Of a DNA stretch of 64,000 nt, positions 56,667-64,000 are shown piece by piece. Made by a program: the position numbers and the translations under genes. Below the pieces are notes generated by a model that searched no databases, was not told the origin of the DNA, and saw only the letters and a list, made by a program, of their open reading frames with translations. The DNA is from Klebsiella michiganensis (GTDB taxonomy: Bacteria > Pseudomonadota > Gammaproteobacteria > Enterobacterales > Enterobacteriaceae): positions 2,356,001 to 2,420,000 of the forward strand of contig CP011077.1 in the NCBI GenBank assembly GCA_000963575.1, in the 5' to 3' direction. Each line of letters opens with the position of its first letter. The stretch's first letter is position 1.

Positions 56667-58709
56667 ATGACGAAGCCCGTTACTCCGCCTGCTACCAGCG
56701 AAAAAGACAAAATCAACCCGGTGGTGTTCTACACTTCCGCCGGGCTGATTTTGTGCTTTTCCCTGATGACCATTTTCTACAGTGATTTCTCCGCAAATCT
56801 GATTAGCCACACCCTGAGCTGGGTCTCCTCCCGTTTCGGCTGGTACTACCTGCTTGCCGCCACGCTCTATATTGTCTTTGTCGTATTTATCGCCTGCTCC
56901 CGCTTCGGCTCCATTAAGCTTGGCCCGGAGCAGTCCAAGCCCGAGTTTAGCGTGCTCAGCTGGGCGGCAATGCTGTTTGCCGCCGGGATAGGCATCGACC
57001 TGATGTTCTTTTCCGTTGCCGAACCGGTGACGCAGTACATGCAGCCCCCGGAAGGTGCCGGGCAAACCATTGAGGCCGCGCGCCAGGCAATGGTCTGGAC
57101 GCTATTCCATTACGGGCTGACCGGCTGGTCGATGTATGCGCTGATGGGCATCGCCCTGGGCTACTTCAGCTATCGCTACAACCTCCCGCTGACGATTCGC
57201 TCCGCGCTGTATCCTATTTTCGGCAAGAAAATTAATGGCCCGATTGGCCATACGGTGGATATTGCGGCGGTGATCGGCACGATTTTCGGTATCGCCACAA
57301 CGCTGGGGATTGGCGTCGTGCAGCTCAACTACGGGCTGAGTGTGCTGTTTGATATCCCGGACAGCCTGGGGGCCAAAGCTGCGCTGATCGTGCTTTCGGT
57401 GATAATCGCAACCATCTCGGTGACGTCTGGCGTCGATAAAGGTATTCGGGTTCTTTCCGAACTGAACGTGGCGCTGGCGCTGGGCCTGATCCTGTTCGTG
57501 CTGTTTATGGGCAATACCGAATTCCTGCTCAACGCGCTGGTGCTCAACGTCGGCGATTACATCAATCGCTTTATGGGCATGACGTTAAACAGCTTCGCGT
57601 TCGACCGCCCGGTGGAATGGATGAACAACTGGACTCTGTTCTTCTGGGCCTGGTGGGTGGCGTGGTCGCCGTTTGTTGGCCTGTTCCTGGCCCGTATCTC
57701 CCGCGGCCGCACCATTCGTGAATTTGTCCTGGGAACGCTGATTATTCCGTTTACCTTTACGCTGCTGTGGCTTTCAGTGTTCGGCAACAGCGCGCTGTAC
57801 GAAATTATCCACGGCGACGGCACCTTTGCCCAGGAGGCAATGGCGCATCCGGAACGCGGCTTCTACAGCCTGCTGGCGCAATATCCCGGCTTTACCTTCA
57901 GCGCTTCGGTGGCAACGATCACCGGCCTGCTGTTCTACGTGACTTCGGCGGACTCCGGCGCGCTGGTGCTGGGGAACTTCACCTCTAAGCTGAAGGACAT
58001 CAACAGCGATGCGCCCAACTGGCTGCGTATCTTCTGGTCTGTTGCTATCGGCCTGTTGACCATGGGGATGCTGATGACCAACGGGATTTCCGCGCTGCAG
58101 AATATGACGGTGATTATGGGACTGCCGTTCAGCTTCGTGATCTTCTTCGTGATGGCCGGATTGTATAAATCCCTGAAAATAGAAGATTACCGCCGCGTCA
58201 GCGCCAGCCGTGACACCGCGCCGTACATGATGACCGCCCAGGATCGTCTTGGCTGGAAAAAGCGTCTGTCCCGCCTGATGAACTACCCCGGCACGCGATA
58301 CACGCAGAAGATGATGGACACCGTATGCTACCCGGCAATGGAGGAGGTTTCTCAGGAGCTGGAGCTGCGCGGTGCCCGGGTGGAGCTTTCCATCGAGCCC
58401 CCGCTGCCGGATGAAAAACTGGGGCACCTTGAGCTGCGGGTACATATGGGGGACGAGCAAAACTTCGTCTATCAGATTTGGCCGCAGAAGTATTCGGTGC
58501 CAGGTTTTACCTACCGCGCCCGCAGCGGTAAATCGACCTATTACCGCTTAGAAACTTTCCTGCTTGAGGGCAGCCAGGGGAATGATCTGATGGACTACAG
58601 CAAAGAACAGGTGATTATCGACATTCTCGATCAGTACGAACGCCACCTGAACTTTATCCATCTGCACCGTGAGGCACCGGGCAACAGCATCACCTTCCCG
58701 AACGTCTAA
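56667..58709 (+). CDS. betT: High-affinity choline transporter BetT (BCCT family)
   Basis: 680-aa inner-membrane carrier with about twelve helices. The BCCT signature region shows WTLFFWAWWVAWSPFVGLFL, with the conserved Trp-rich helix, and a long hydrophilic C-terminal domain after about residue 500 senses osmotic state in BetT. GAGG lies before the ATG. It is divergent from betIBA, completing the choline uptake and oxidation module. The stop lies three bases from the convergent GlxA-type gene. Confidence 0.95.
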   Translation: MTKPVTPPATSEKDKINPVVFYTSAGLILCFSLMTIFYSDFSANLISHTLSWVSSRFGWYYLLAATLYIVFVVFIACSRFGSIKLGPEQSKPEFSVLSWAAMLFAAGIGIDLMFFSVAEPVTQYMQPPEGAGQTIEAARQAMVWTLFHYGLTGWSMYALMGIALGYFSYRYNLPLTIRSALYPIFGKKINGPIGHTVDIAAVIGTIFGIATTLGIGVVQLNYGLSVLFDIPDSLGAKAALIVLSVIIATISVTSGVDKGIRVLSELNVALALGLILFVLFMGNTEFLLNALVLNVGDYINRFMGMTLNSFAFDRPVEWMNNWTLFFWAWWVAWSPFVGLFLARISRGRTIREFVLGTLIIPFTFTLLWLSVFGNSALYEIIHGDGTFAQEAMAHPERGFYSLLAQYPGFTFSASVATITGLLFYVTSADSGALVLGNFTSKLKDINSDAPNWLRIFWSVAIGLLTMGMLMTNGISALQNMTVIMGLPFSFVIFFVMAGLYKSLKIEDYRRVSASRDTAPYMMTAQDRLGWKKRLSRLMNYPGTRYTQKMMDTVCYPAMEEVSQELELRGARVELSIEPPLPDEKLGHLELRVHMGDEQNFVYQIWPQKYSVPGFTYRARSGKSTYYRLETFLLEGSQGNDLMDYSKEQVIIDILDQYERHLNFIHLHREAPGNSITFPNV

Positions 58710-58712
58710 CGA

Positions 58713-59666
58713 TTAACAGATCTTCTTATATGCGGCGGGCGTGATGCCCATTCGGCGCACAAACGCCCGCCGCAGCGTGTCCACCCCGGAAAACCCGCTT
58801 GCGGCGGGTATGGCTTTCACCGGCAGTTCGCCGGACTCCAGCAGTTGCCTCGCCCTTGCCACTTTCTCGGCTTCCAGCCAGTCACCCGGCGTGACCTGTA
58901 GTTCGTGATGAAACAGGCGCGTTAAATGCCGCACGCTAAGGTGAATGTGTGCCGCCATTTGCTGCACCGTTGCTACCTCCGCAATGTTGGCGATTGTCCA
59001 GCGCTGGAGATCCTGCAGCGCGCTGCGCCCGCTGAGAGAGGTTTTTTGGTCGCGGATAAAGTGGTTTTGGTTCACGGGCCGCTTAAAGAACATCACCAGA
59101 TTTGCCGCGACGTCCTGCGCCACCTCCCGGCCAAGATCCTCTTCCACCAGCCGTAGGGCCAGATCTAACCCTGAAGTCACCCCCGCAGCCGTGCGTAACG
59201 CGCCGTCCATAACGTAAAGCGCGTCGGCGGTCACTTCTGTGTCGGGATAGCGAGCCGCTAAAAGCGATGATGCAGACCAGTGGGTAGTGACTTTCTTGCC
59301 CTTTAATAAGCCAGTTTGTGCCAGCAAAAGTGCCCCCGTGCAGACGGAGCCATAGCGGCGGCTTTGGGTACAAAGTGCGGTCATTTTTTCGCGTTGATCG
59401 GCGCTTAGCGTTCTGTGGGCCGCATCCGGCGCGCCGGCAACCAGAAAGGTGGTTTCCCACCCGCCCGCCGCCGCTTCAAGCACATCGTCAGCCAGCAGTT
59501 TCACCCCGGAAGAAGCGACAATAGTCTGGGTTTCCAGCGCAATAATCCGAGGCTGATAAACCTCACGGTGCAGCACGCGATTCGCCTCGGCAAATACGTC
59601 CAGCGGCCCCGAAACATCCAGCAGTTGAACCCCCGGCACCGCAAGGATCAGGATTTGATGCCCCAT
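58713..59666 (-). CDS. GlxA-family transcriptional regulator (DJ-1/PfpI plus AraC domain)
   Basis: 317-aa regulator. Residues about 1-170 form a DJ-1/PfpI-like domain (QILILAVPGVQLLDVSGPLD, VCTGALLLAQTGLL with the nucleophile-like Cys). The C-terminal part is an AraC/XylS double helix-turn-helix (MAAHIHLSVRHLTRLFHHEL, PVKAIPAASGFSGVDTLRRA). ATG with GGAG upstream is used; GTG at 59678 is an alternative. It is divergent from an HD-domain hydrolase across a long inverted repeat, so that gene is the probable target. Signal unknown. Confidence 0.87.
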   Translation of the reverse strand: MGHQILILAVPGVQLLDVSGPLDVFAEANRVLHREVYQPRIIALETQTIVASSGVKLLADDVLEAAAGGWETTFLVAGAPDAAHRTLSADQREKMTALCTQSRRYGSVCTGALLLAQTGLLKGKKVTTHWSASSLLAARYPDTEVTADALYVMDGALRTAAGVTSGLDLALRLVEEDLGREVAQDVAANLVMFFKRPVNQNHFIRDQKTSLSGRSALQDLQRWTIANIAEVATVQQMAAHIHLSVRHLTRLFHHELQVTPGDWLEAEKVARARQLLESGELPVKAIPAASGFSGVDTLRRAFVRRMGITPAAYKKIC

Positions 59667-59697
59667 TCTTTTCTCCACGTCCTTAACTGCGGCACAA

Positions 59698-59730
59698 GTC
59701 TTAAATCGTCGTTATGCGATCATTTAAGAC
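59698..59730. promoter_or_regulatory. Long inverted repeat in the GlxA/HD gap
   Basis: GTCTTAAAT-N15-ATTTAAGAC is a perfect 9-bp inverted repeat. Centre-to-centre distance of the arms is 24 bp. The gap is 112 bp and lies between divergent starts, so this is a strong operator candidate for the GlxA-type regulator. Confidence 0.6.
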
Positions 59731-59778
59731 ATTTTGAATGCGGCCTATGCTACTCCAACCCAACATGAGGAGAAAGAG

Positions 59779-60420
59779 ATGAGCTTAGTAATTAACGGCA
59801 TCGTTATTCCGGACACCAAAATGGCCCGTGAAGCTACGCAGCTGGTACGCGACACGGAATCAGATTTATTGTTCCACCACTCCAGCCGGGTTTACTACTG
59901 GGCGGCGCTGGCCGGACAGCGCCGTGAACTGAAGGTTGATCGCGAGCTGCTGTACATAGGCTGTATGTTCCACGACATGGGGTTAACCCACGAACATTGC
60001 AGCTGCGACAAACGTTTTGAAGTGGACGGTGCGTTTGCCGCGCAGGACTTTATGCGCCAGTACGGCGTCAGTCAGGCCGATATAGACAAAGTGTGGACGG
60101 CGATTGCCCTGCATACTACCCCGGGCATTCCTGAGTTTATGGCCCCGGAAATTGCGCTGGTGACGGCGGGGGTTGAAATGGATGTGCTGGGGATTGATTA
60201 CGATAAATTCAGCGACGATCAGCGCGAACAGGTGGTGAAGCATCACCCTCGTCCGGCGGCATTTAAAGAAGAGATTATTCAGGCGTTTTACGACGGGATT
60301 AAAAGCAAACCGACCACCACGTTTGGCAACGTGAAGGCCGATGTCATTCGGGATAAAGAACCTGGGTTCGAACCACTGAACTTCTGCAGTATTATTCGCG
60401 CTTCCCGCTGGGCCGGCTAA
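59779..60420 (+). CDS. HD-domain phosphohydrolase/hydratase
   Basis: 213-aa protein with an HD domain. The first His lies in the FHHSSRVYYWAALAGQRREL region, the HD doublet in GCMFHDMGLTHEH (about residue 68) and later metal ligands in IALHTTPGIPEFMAPE. The sequence resembles the cyanamide-hydratase-type HD group, which hydrates nitriles such as cyanamide, though diverged members have other substrates. A GAGGAGAAAGAG region precedes the ATG. It is divergent from the GlxA-type regulator. Confidence 0.75.
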   Translation: MSLVINGIVIPDTKMAREATQLVRDTESDLLFHHSSRVYYWAALAGQRRELKVDRELLYIGCMFHDMGLTHEHCSCDKRFEVDGAFAAQDFMRQYGVSQADIDKVWTAIALHTTPGIPEFMAPEIALVTAGVEMDVLGIDYDKFSDDQREQVVKHHPRPAAFKEEIIQAFYDGIKSKPTTTFGNVKADVIRDKEPGFEPLNFCSIIRASRWAG

Positions 60421-60446
60421 TCAACGTCAGGCGGGTGGCAAATTTG

Positions 60447-60560
60447 TCACCTGCCTTGTACGGCGGCGAGAGTATCCAGCCCGGTACCCGGCTGCGGATC
60501 GTGAGCAAAAGCGCCAATAACCATAAGAGAAAGGATGATTGCCAGAAAGATGTTTTTCAT
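60447..60560 (-). CDS. Small exported peptide candidate
   Basis: A 37-codon frame encodes MKNIFLAIILSLMVIGAFAH, then DPQPGTGLDTLAAVQGR. The first 19 residues look like a signal peptide or single transmembrane anchor with an A-F-A cleavage site; the rest is a short polar tail. A weak AGG precedes the ATG. GGCGGGTGGCAAA pairs with TTTGTCACCTGCC (60430-60455) over the stop codon and could terminate transcripts from either side. No homologue is known to me, so it could be a chance frame. Confidence 0.4.
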   Translation of the reverse strand: MKNIFLAIILSLMVIGAFAHDPQPGTGLDTLAAVQGR

Positions 60561-60792
60561 AACCTGTGTTAACCGCTGAGCCGCCTGATGAGAACCGCCG
60601 TTATGCTAAAAGAAAAAGGCTCAAATTGATAAAGGAAATTTTCAAAGTAACGTCAATTTTTGAATATTCCTCATATTATTCGGCCTTTTACCCTTGCGTC
60701 GGTTTTGAAACAAGATATATCCACTATCTACGCGCGTACCTTCACTATTTTATTTTGGGTTTTCGGGTGGATGTTTACGATCGTGGCGGATC
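60561..60792. other. Intergenic stretch without a supported gene
   Basis: AT-rich sequence between the small peptide frame and the hairpin upstream of nhoA's 3' end. Two plus-strand frames of about 80 codons run through it, but they have atypical composition and one enters nhoA antisense. No promoter, operator or RNA structure was recognised. Confidence 0.4.
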
Positions 60793-60820
60793 GCCGCCGC
60801 TCGCTGGCACGAGCGGCGGC
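60793..60820. terminator. Strong GC hairpin downstream of nhoA
   Basis: GCCGCCGCTCG/CGAGCGGCGGC form a perfect 11-bp stem with loop CTGGCA, 18 bases after the nhoA stop. No T-run follows on the minus strand, so it may be a non-canonical terminator or 3'-end protector. Confidence 0.55.
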
Positions 60821-60837
60821 ATCTGAGGGCAAAAAAA

Positions 60838-61650
60838 TCAGGCGGCTGGTATCACGCCAATACGTACCAGCATCGCGGAGAACTCTTCGAGGGTGATGCC
60901 GTGGCGCGGGTGGTCGAAACGTAGATTGAAGTTTTTCTGCAGCAGGTCATAGACCTCTTGCGCCCGGGTAAACACTGGGGCATTTTCACCTGCGCTATAG
61001 AGCGTATTTTTCTCACCATTGGCCTTGTACAGGCTTAGCGTCAGGCACTGGCGGAAGTGCGACTGCGGCCAGGTTGCCACATAGTGATTCCCGACTTCAT
61101 AATCAGAGAAGTACTGCGGTTCGAGGTTAAAGCGATACAGGTTAATCACTTTGTCGGCGTCATGGAATTTCAGCAGCCAGTCTTGTTCCACCCTTTCAAA
61201 ACTGTAAACGCCATGCGTCGTTGGCTGCATTTCACCTTCCACCAGGCGAACAGGTTCGGGCAGCGTTTTACCGCCGAAGCCAACGTCGGCAATCCAGGCC
61301 TGGCCATCGAGGCGAACTTTTGTGAGACGGTGCGTTCTGGCCGGCATTTGCGGTGGGTTTGCCAGCAGTACGCGAGCCGCTAAATTTTCCACCTCAAACC
61401 CCAGCTCAGCTAGCACGTTGCTAAACAGGCCGTTTTGCTCAAAACACCAGCCGCCCCGCCCGGCCAGCACCAGCTTGTCAAAGATGCTCTCATCGTCAAT
61501 ATGGATTGTTCTGCCGAGCAAAACATCCAGATTTTCAAACGGAATTGCGCACGTATGCGCCAGATGCAGCGCGCGTAAAGTTTCCGCCGTGACGCTGCGC
61601 GGCCCGTGATAGTTAATACGGTCGAAATAAAGCCCCAGATCTAATGCCAT
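60838..61650 (-). CDS. nhoA: Arylamine N-acetyltransferase NhoA
   Basis: 270-aa NAT enzyme that moves acetyl from acetyl-CoA to arylamines, hydrazines or N-hydroxyarylamines. The catalytic triad is in place: Cys69 in GRGGWCFEQN, His107 in ARTHRL and Asp122 in IADVGFGG. IPFENLDVLLG near residue 36 is also typical. Full length for the family. It lies upstream of a strong hairpin and downstream of a glutathione transferase gene on the same strand. Confidence 0.93.
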   Translation of the reverse strand: MALDLGLYFDRINYHGPRSVTAETLRALHLAHTCAIPFENLDVLLGRTIHIDDESIFDKLVLAGRGGWCFEQNGLFSNVLAELGFEVENLAARVLLANPPQMPARTHRLTKVRLDGQAWIADVGFGGKTLPEPVRLVEGEMQPTTHGVYSFERVEQDWLLKFHDADKVINLYRFNLEPQYFSDYEVGNHYVATWPQSHFRQCLTLSLYKANGEKNTLYSAGENAPVFTRAQEVYDLLQKNFNLRFDHPRHGITLEEFSAMLVRIGVIPAA

Positions 61651-61725
61651 GTTGCTGATTCCCTGCTGCGAATGAATGGCCTCACTATAAATGCGGCGCC
61701 CGACAGGCAGGTGATCGTTAGTGCT

Positions 61726-62343
61726 TTAGAGCATGCCGTTTCTGCCCAACACTTTATTCAACTCTGGCAGAGCACGAACCTGATTCGCAATAGCAGCTAT
61801 CTTCGGCGTATGTTGGTCAAACCAGGCCTGTCGTGGGCGCCAGCGGGTCATCGCCGGCAGATACAAATCCAGCAGCGTTAGCTGCTTCCCAAAAATATAG
61901 GGGCCTGCACCCAGCTGGGTTTCAAACCACAGCCACAGCGACTCGCGGTAGCGATAAAGGTTTTCCGTCAATACCGTGGCCTCCTCTTCTACCCAACGTT
62001 CGCCGTAATCGCCGTAGGTGAAGGTGGGATAAACGTTGGCCACAATCCAGATAAGCAAGCGGAAAAACTGCTGCCGCTCCGACGAGCCGACAGGCGGGGC
62101 GTACTGCGGGTGGCGATCCAGGATCCAGAGCGCAATGGCCGCGCTTTCGGTCAGCACTTCCCCATTCTCCAGTACCAAAGTAGGCACCTGCGCCAGCGGG
62201 TTAATCACCAACAGCCGATCCCGCATCGGGCCGGGCGTATCAAACCCGTCCACGTCGATGAATTTGTAAGGTTCCTCAACCAGCGTTAGCATCAATTCAG
62301 TAATGGCTGACCCAAAACTCGACACGCCATACAGTTTGTACAT
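61726..62343 (-). CDS. Glutathione S-transferase family protein
   Basis: 205-aa GST. The thioredoxin-like N-terminal domain has LYGVSSFGSAITELMLTLVE and VPTLVLENGEVLTESAAIAL, where the ES(A) turn binds the glutathione glutamate. The helical C-terminal domain has GPYIFGKQLTLLDLYLPAMT with the capping motif. It is transcribed away from lacI. A detoxification role beside nhoA is plausible, but substrate is unknown. Confidence 0.87.
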   Translation of the reverse strand: MYKLYGVSSFGSAITELMLTLVEEPYKFIDVDGFDTPGPMRDRLLVINPLAQVPTLVLENGEVLTESAAIALWILDRHPQYAPPVGSSERQQFFRLLIWIVANVYPTFTYGDYGERWVEEEATVLTENLYRYRESLWLWFETQLGAGPYIFGKQLTLLDLYLPAMTRWRPRQAWFDQHTPKIAAIANQVRALPELNKVLGRNGML

Positions 62344-62414
62344 AAGTTTCTCCCGGCTTTCGCGTTATGTGTAGAATAGCCGCCCTACCAGCGTCTGCGA
62401 GAAGGAAGCCTGCA

Positions 62415-63494
62415 ATGAAAGCGAAATCTGTGACACTGTACGATGTTGCCGAGTCGGCAGGCGTGTCGTATCAGACCGTTTCTCGGGTGATCAATCAGGC
62501 TTCGCACGTTTCAGCGAAAACGCGGCAAAAGGTCGAGGCCGCGATGAAGGCGCTGAACTATGTGCCTAACCGCGTAGCCCAGCAGTTGGCGGGTAAACTC
62601 AGCCAGACGCTGGGGCTGGCCACAACCACCCTTTCCCTGCATGCCCCTTCGCAGATAGCGGCGGCGATAAAATCCAAAGCGGGTGAGATGCAGTTCAACG
62701 TGATGATTTCGATGGTTGAACAGCCCGGCGTAGCGGCGGCGATCGCCGCCGTAAATAGCCTGCTTGCCCAGCGCGTTGACGGGCTGATTGTGAACATCCC
62801 GCTGGAAACCGCGGAGGTGGAAGCCGTGCAGGTAGTCTGCGGCGATGTTCCCGTTTTGTTCCTTGATGTTTCTCCGGAAGTTTTGGCTAACCATATCGTT
62901 ACCGACGCCGCGTCAGGCGCGGCCCTTGCGGTGGAGCATCTCGTCACTTTGGGGCATCGCCAGATTGCCTTGCTCGCCGGCCCGGAAAACTCTGTCTCAG
63001 CCCGACTGCGGCTTGAAGGCTGGCAGCATTCGCTGGCGCAGCATCAGCTTGCGCCTGTGGCTTTTATGCGCGGGGACTGGAATTCTCTTTCGGGCTACCA
63101 CCAGACTAGCCTGCTTTTGCGCGACGGACAGAAGCCCACGGCGCTCCTTGTGGCTAACGATCAGATGGCGCTGGGTGCGCTCCGCGCTATCCAGGAGGCC
63201 GGATTAACGGTGCCGCAGGATATTTCCGTTATTGGCTTTGATGACACTGAAGACAGCGCCTGTTTTTTGCCCCCGCTGACGACCATCCGGCAGGATTTCA
63301 GGCTGCTCGGGGAAGCCAGCGTGAACGGCATCATGACGCTTATCCACCAGGGGGGCGCCCTGGCGGCGCTGCACCCGATTAGCCTCGTGGAACGCAAAAC
63401 GACCGCCGCGCCGGGTAGCCCGGTGCAGCCTACGGCGGCGCAGTTGGCCGACGAGCTTTCTCGCCTCGCACACCAGATTTCGCGTCTGAAATAA
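62415..63494 (+). CDS. lacI: Lactose operon repressor LacI
   Basis: 359-aa LacI repressor, one residue shorter than the E. coli protein. The DNA-binding domain VTLYDVAESAGVSYQTVSRV matches E. coli with one change, so it should read the same operator. The hinge NRVAQQLAGK, the core with LAQRVDGLIVNIPLE and ALLAGPENSVSARLRLEGW, and the C-terminal tetramer helix (LADELSRLAHQISRLK) are all present. AAGGA lies upstream of the ATG. lacZ follows after a regulatory gap of 109 bases. Confidence 0.95.
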   Translation: MKAKSVTLYDVAESAGVSYQTVSRVINQASHVSAKTRQKVEAAMKALNYVPNRVAQQLAGKLSQTLGLATTTLSLHAPSQIAAAIKSKAGEMQFNVMISMVEQPGVAAAIAAVNSLLAQRVDGLIVNIPLETAEVEAVQVVCGDVPVLFLDVSPEVLANHIVTDAASGAALAVEHLVTLGHRQIALLAGPENSVSARLRLEGWQHSLAQHQLAPVAFMRGDWNSLSGYHQTSLLLRDGQKPTALLVANDQMALGALRAIQEAGLTVPQDISVIGFDDTEDSACFLPPLTTIRQDFRLLGEASVNGIMTLIHQGGALAALHPISLVERKTTAAPGSPVQPTAAQLADELSRLAHQISRLK

Positions 63495-63507
63495 AACCAG
63501 GATTCTT

Positions 63508-63523
63508 TGTGAGGCCCATCACC
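63508..63523. promoter_or_regulatory. CRP site of the lac promoter
   Basis: TGTGA-GGCCCA-TCACC matches TGTGA-N6-TCACA at nine of ten conserved positions. It lies 14 bases after the lacI stop. Its centre is about 59.5 bp from the operator centre. Confidence 0.8.
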
Positions 63524-63540
63524 GAATACGGCGTGATGGC

Positions 63541-63585
63541 TTTACTCCTGCATATCCGTTGCTAAATTGTGAGCGAATAACATTT
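63541..63585 (+). promoter_or_regulatory. lac promoter and primary operator
   Basis: A -35-like TTTACT (63541-63546) and a -10-like TAAATT (63563-63568) are 16 bp apart. The operator spans 63565-63585 and matches E. coli O1 at 19 of 21 bases (AATTGTGAGCGAATAACA and three more). In this reading the operator overlaps the -10 and start point rather than lying just downstream of them. Confidence 0.8.
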
Positions 63586-63603
63586 TCTGACAGGCGCCTC
63601 TCC

Positions 63604-64000
63604 ATGACCTACACTTCACCTTCGCTTCAGGCCACGCTAGCCCGCCGGGACTGGGAGTCTCCCGGCGTGACCCAGCTTAACGCGCTGGCGGCTCATCCGC
63701 CATTTGCTAGCTGGCGTTCGCCAGATGATGCCAGAGATGATAAACGCTCACCGGCGCTGCAGTCCCTTAACGGGGAATGGGCATTTAGCTATTTCCCGCG
63801 TCCCGAAGCGGTTCCGGAGCGCTGGCTCAGCGAGGATCTTCCAGGCGCAGACGCCATTCCCGTGCCGTCTAACTGGCAAATGCTGGGTTATGATGCGCCC
63901 ATTTATACCAATATTACCTATCCGATCCCGGTGAATCCCCCTTATGTGCCGCAGGAAAACCCTACTGGATGTTACTCGCTCACATTTGAGGTTGAAGATG
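63604..64000 (+). CDS. lacZ: Beta-galactosidase LacZ (5' part, runs off the window)
   Basis: The first 132 codons of a GH2 beta-galactosidase: the start region RRDWESPGVTQLNALAAHPP, the LNGEWAFSYFPRPEAVPERW segment, and the sugar-binding jelly-roll part VPSNWQMLGYDAPIYTNITY. The frame is open to the last base; catalytic Glu residues lie beyond the window. It hydrolyses lactose and makes allolactose. The ATG lies 18 bases after the operator, with a weak ribosome site. Confidence 0.94.
   Translation, partial: MTYTSPSLQATLARRDWESPGVTQLNALAAHPPFASWRSPDDARDDKRSPALQSLNGEWAFSYFPRPEAVPERWLSEDLPGADAIPVPSNWQMLGYDAPIYTNITYPIPVNPPYVPQENPTGCYSLTFEVED

Noticed and set aside
60660..60896. 78-codon plus-strand frame with a hydrophobic middle
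   Set aside because: It uses a TTG start without a ribosome site, crosses the GC hairpin and ends inside nhoA antisense.

Overview
The window is chromosomal DNA of an enterobacterium (family Enterobacteriaceae). DigH, the NAD-linked malic enzyme MaeA, TyrP, PptA, the bet cluster, NhoA and the LacI/LacZ pair are all recognisable at the protein level. Most of the sequence is moderately GC-rich with tight enteric gene packing. The genus cannot be fixed from the sequence alone; a Cedecea/Enterobacter/Klebsiella-like relative is an inference. No rRNA, tRNA, CRISPR array, transposase, integrase or phage gene was seen.

Layout. (1) 0-11.5 kb: digH; an ECF sigma factor overlapping a two-helix membrane protein; two LysR-controlled units (a flavodoxin-fold reductase, and a nitronate monooxygenase with an MFS carrier); and a very large winged-helix/ATPase regulator divergent from an MFS carrier. 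(2) 11.5-16.4 kb: two exported phosphatase-type proteins (a Ppx/GppA homologue with a signal peptide and an e(P4)-type lipoprotein), then a LysR gene divergent from a metallo-hydrolase and an alpha/beta hydrolase. (3) 16.4-19.7 kb: an accessory stretch with DUF2625 and DUF1963 genes, a deletion-scarred second copy of the flanking locus, and an AT-rich DUF3290-DUF421 pair typical of Firmicutes. (4) 19.9-35.1 kb: catabolic and stress-type accessory units, each beside its own regulator: RidA/hydroxyaspartate lyase, SDR pair, TetR with twin operators and a truncated acetyltransferase, LysR/MFS, and a secreted hydrolase beside a two-component system with a Pho-box-like site. (5) 35.1-41.7 kb: a complete sucrose regulon (scrR, scrB, scrA, scrY, scrK) with three near-identical palindromic ScrR operators. 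(6) 41.8-52.5 kb: maeA, a LysR/reductase pair, a TonB-dependent siderophore receptor with two related binding proteins placed around tyrP, a small P-loop kinase and pptA. (7) 52.6-58.7 kb: betA-betB-betI divergent from betT (choline to glycine betaine) with a perfect BetI palindrome. (8) 58.7-64 kb: a GlxA-type regulator divergent from an HD hydrolase, nhoA, a glutathione transferase, lacI and the 5' end of lacZ, which runs off the window.

The region is unusually dense in one-gene regulators (six LysR, two TetR-type, two LacI-type, GlxA/AraC, ECF sigma, winged-helix/ATPase, YheO-PAS type, OmpR-type). Many intergenic gaps carry palindromes that look like their operators. I found no clear new multi-gene system. 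The signals most worth follow-up are the duplication scar around the DUF2625/DUF1963 cargo, the exported Ppx/GppA homologue beside an exported e(P4) phosphatase, the DUF3290-DUF421 cassette, and the three-fold 11-bp repeat in front of the secreted hydrolase. All operator, promoter and terminator calls rest on visual symmetry or motif matching and are unverified.
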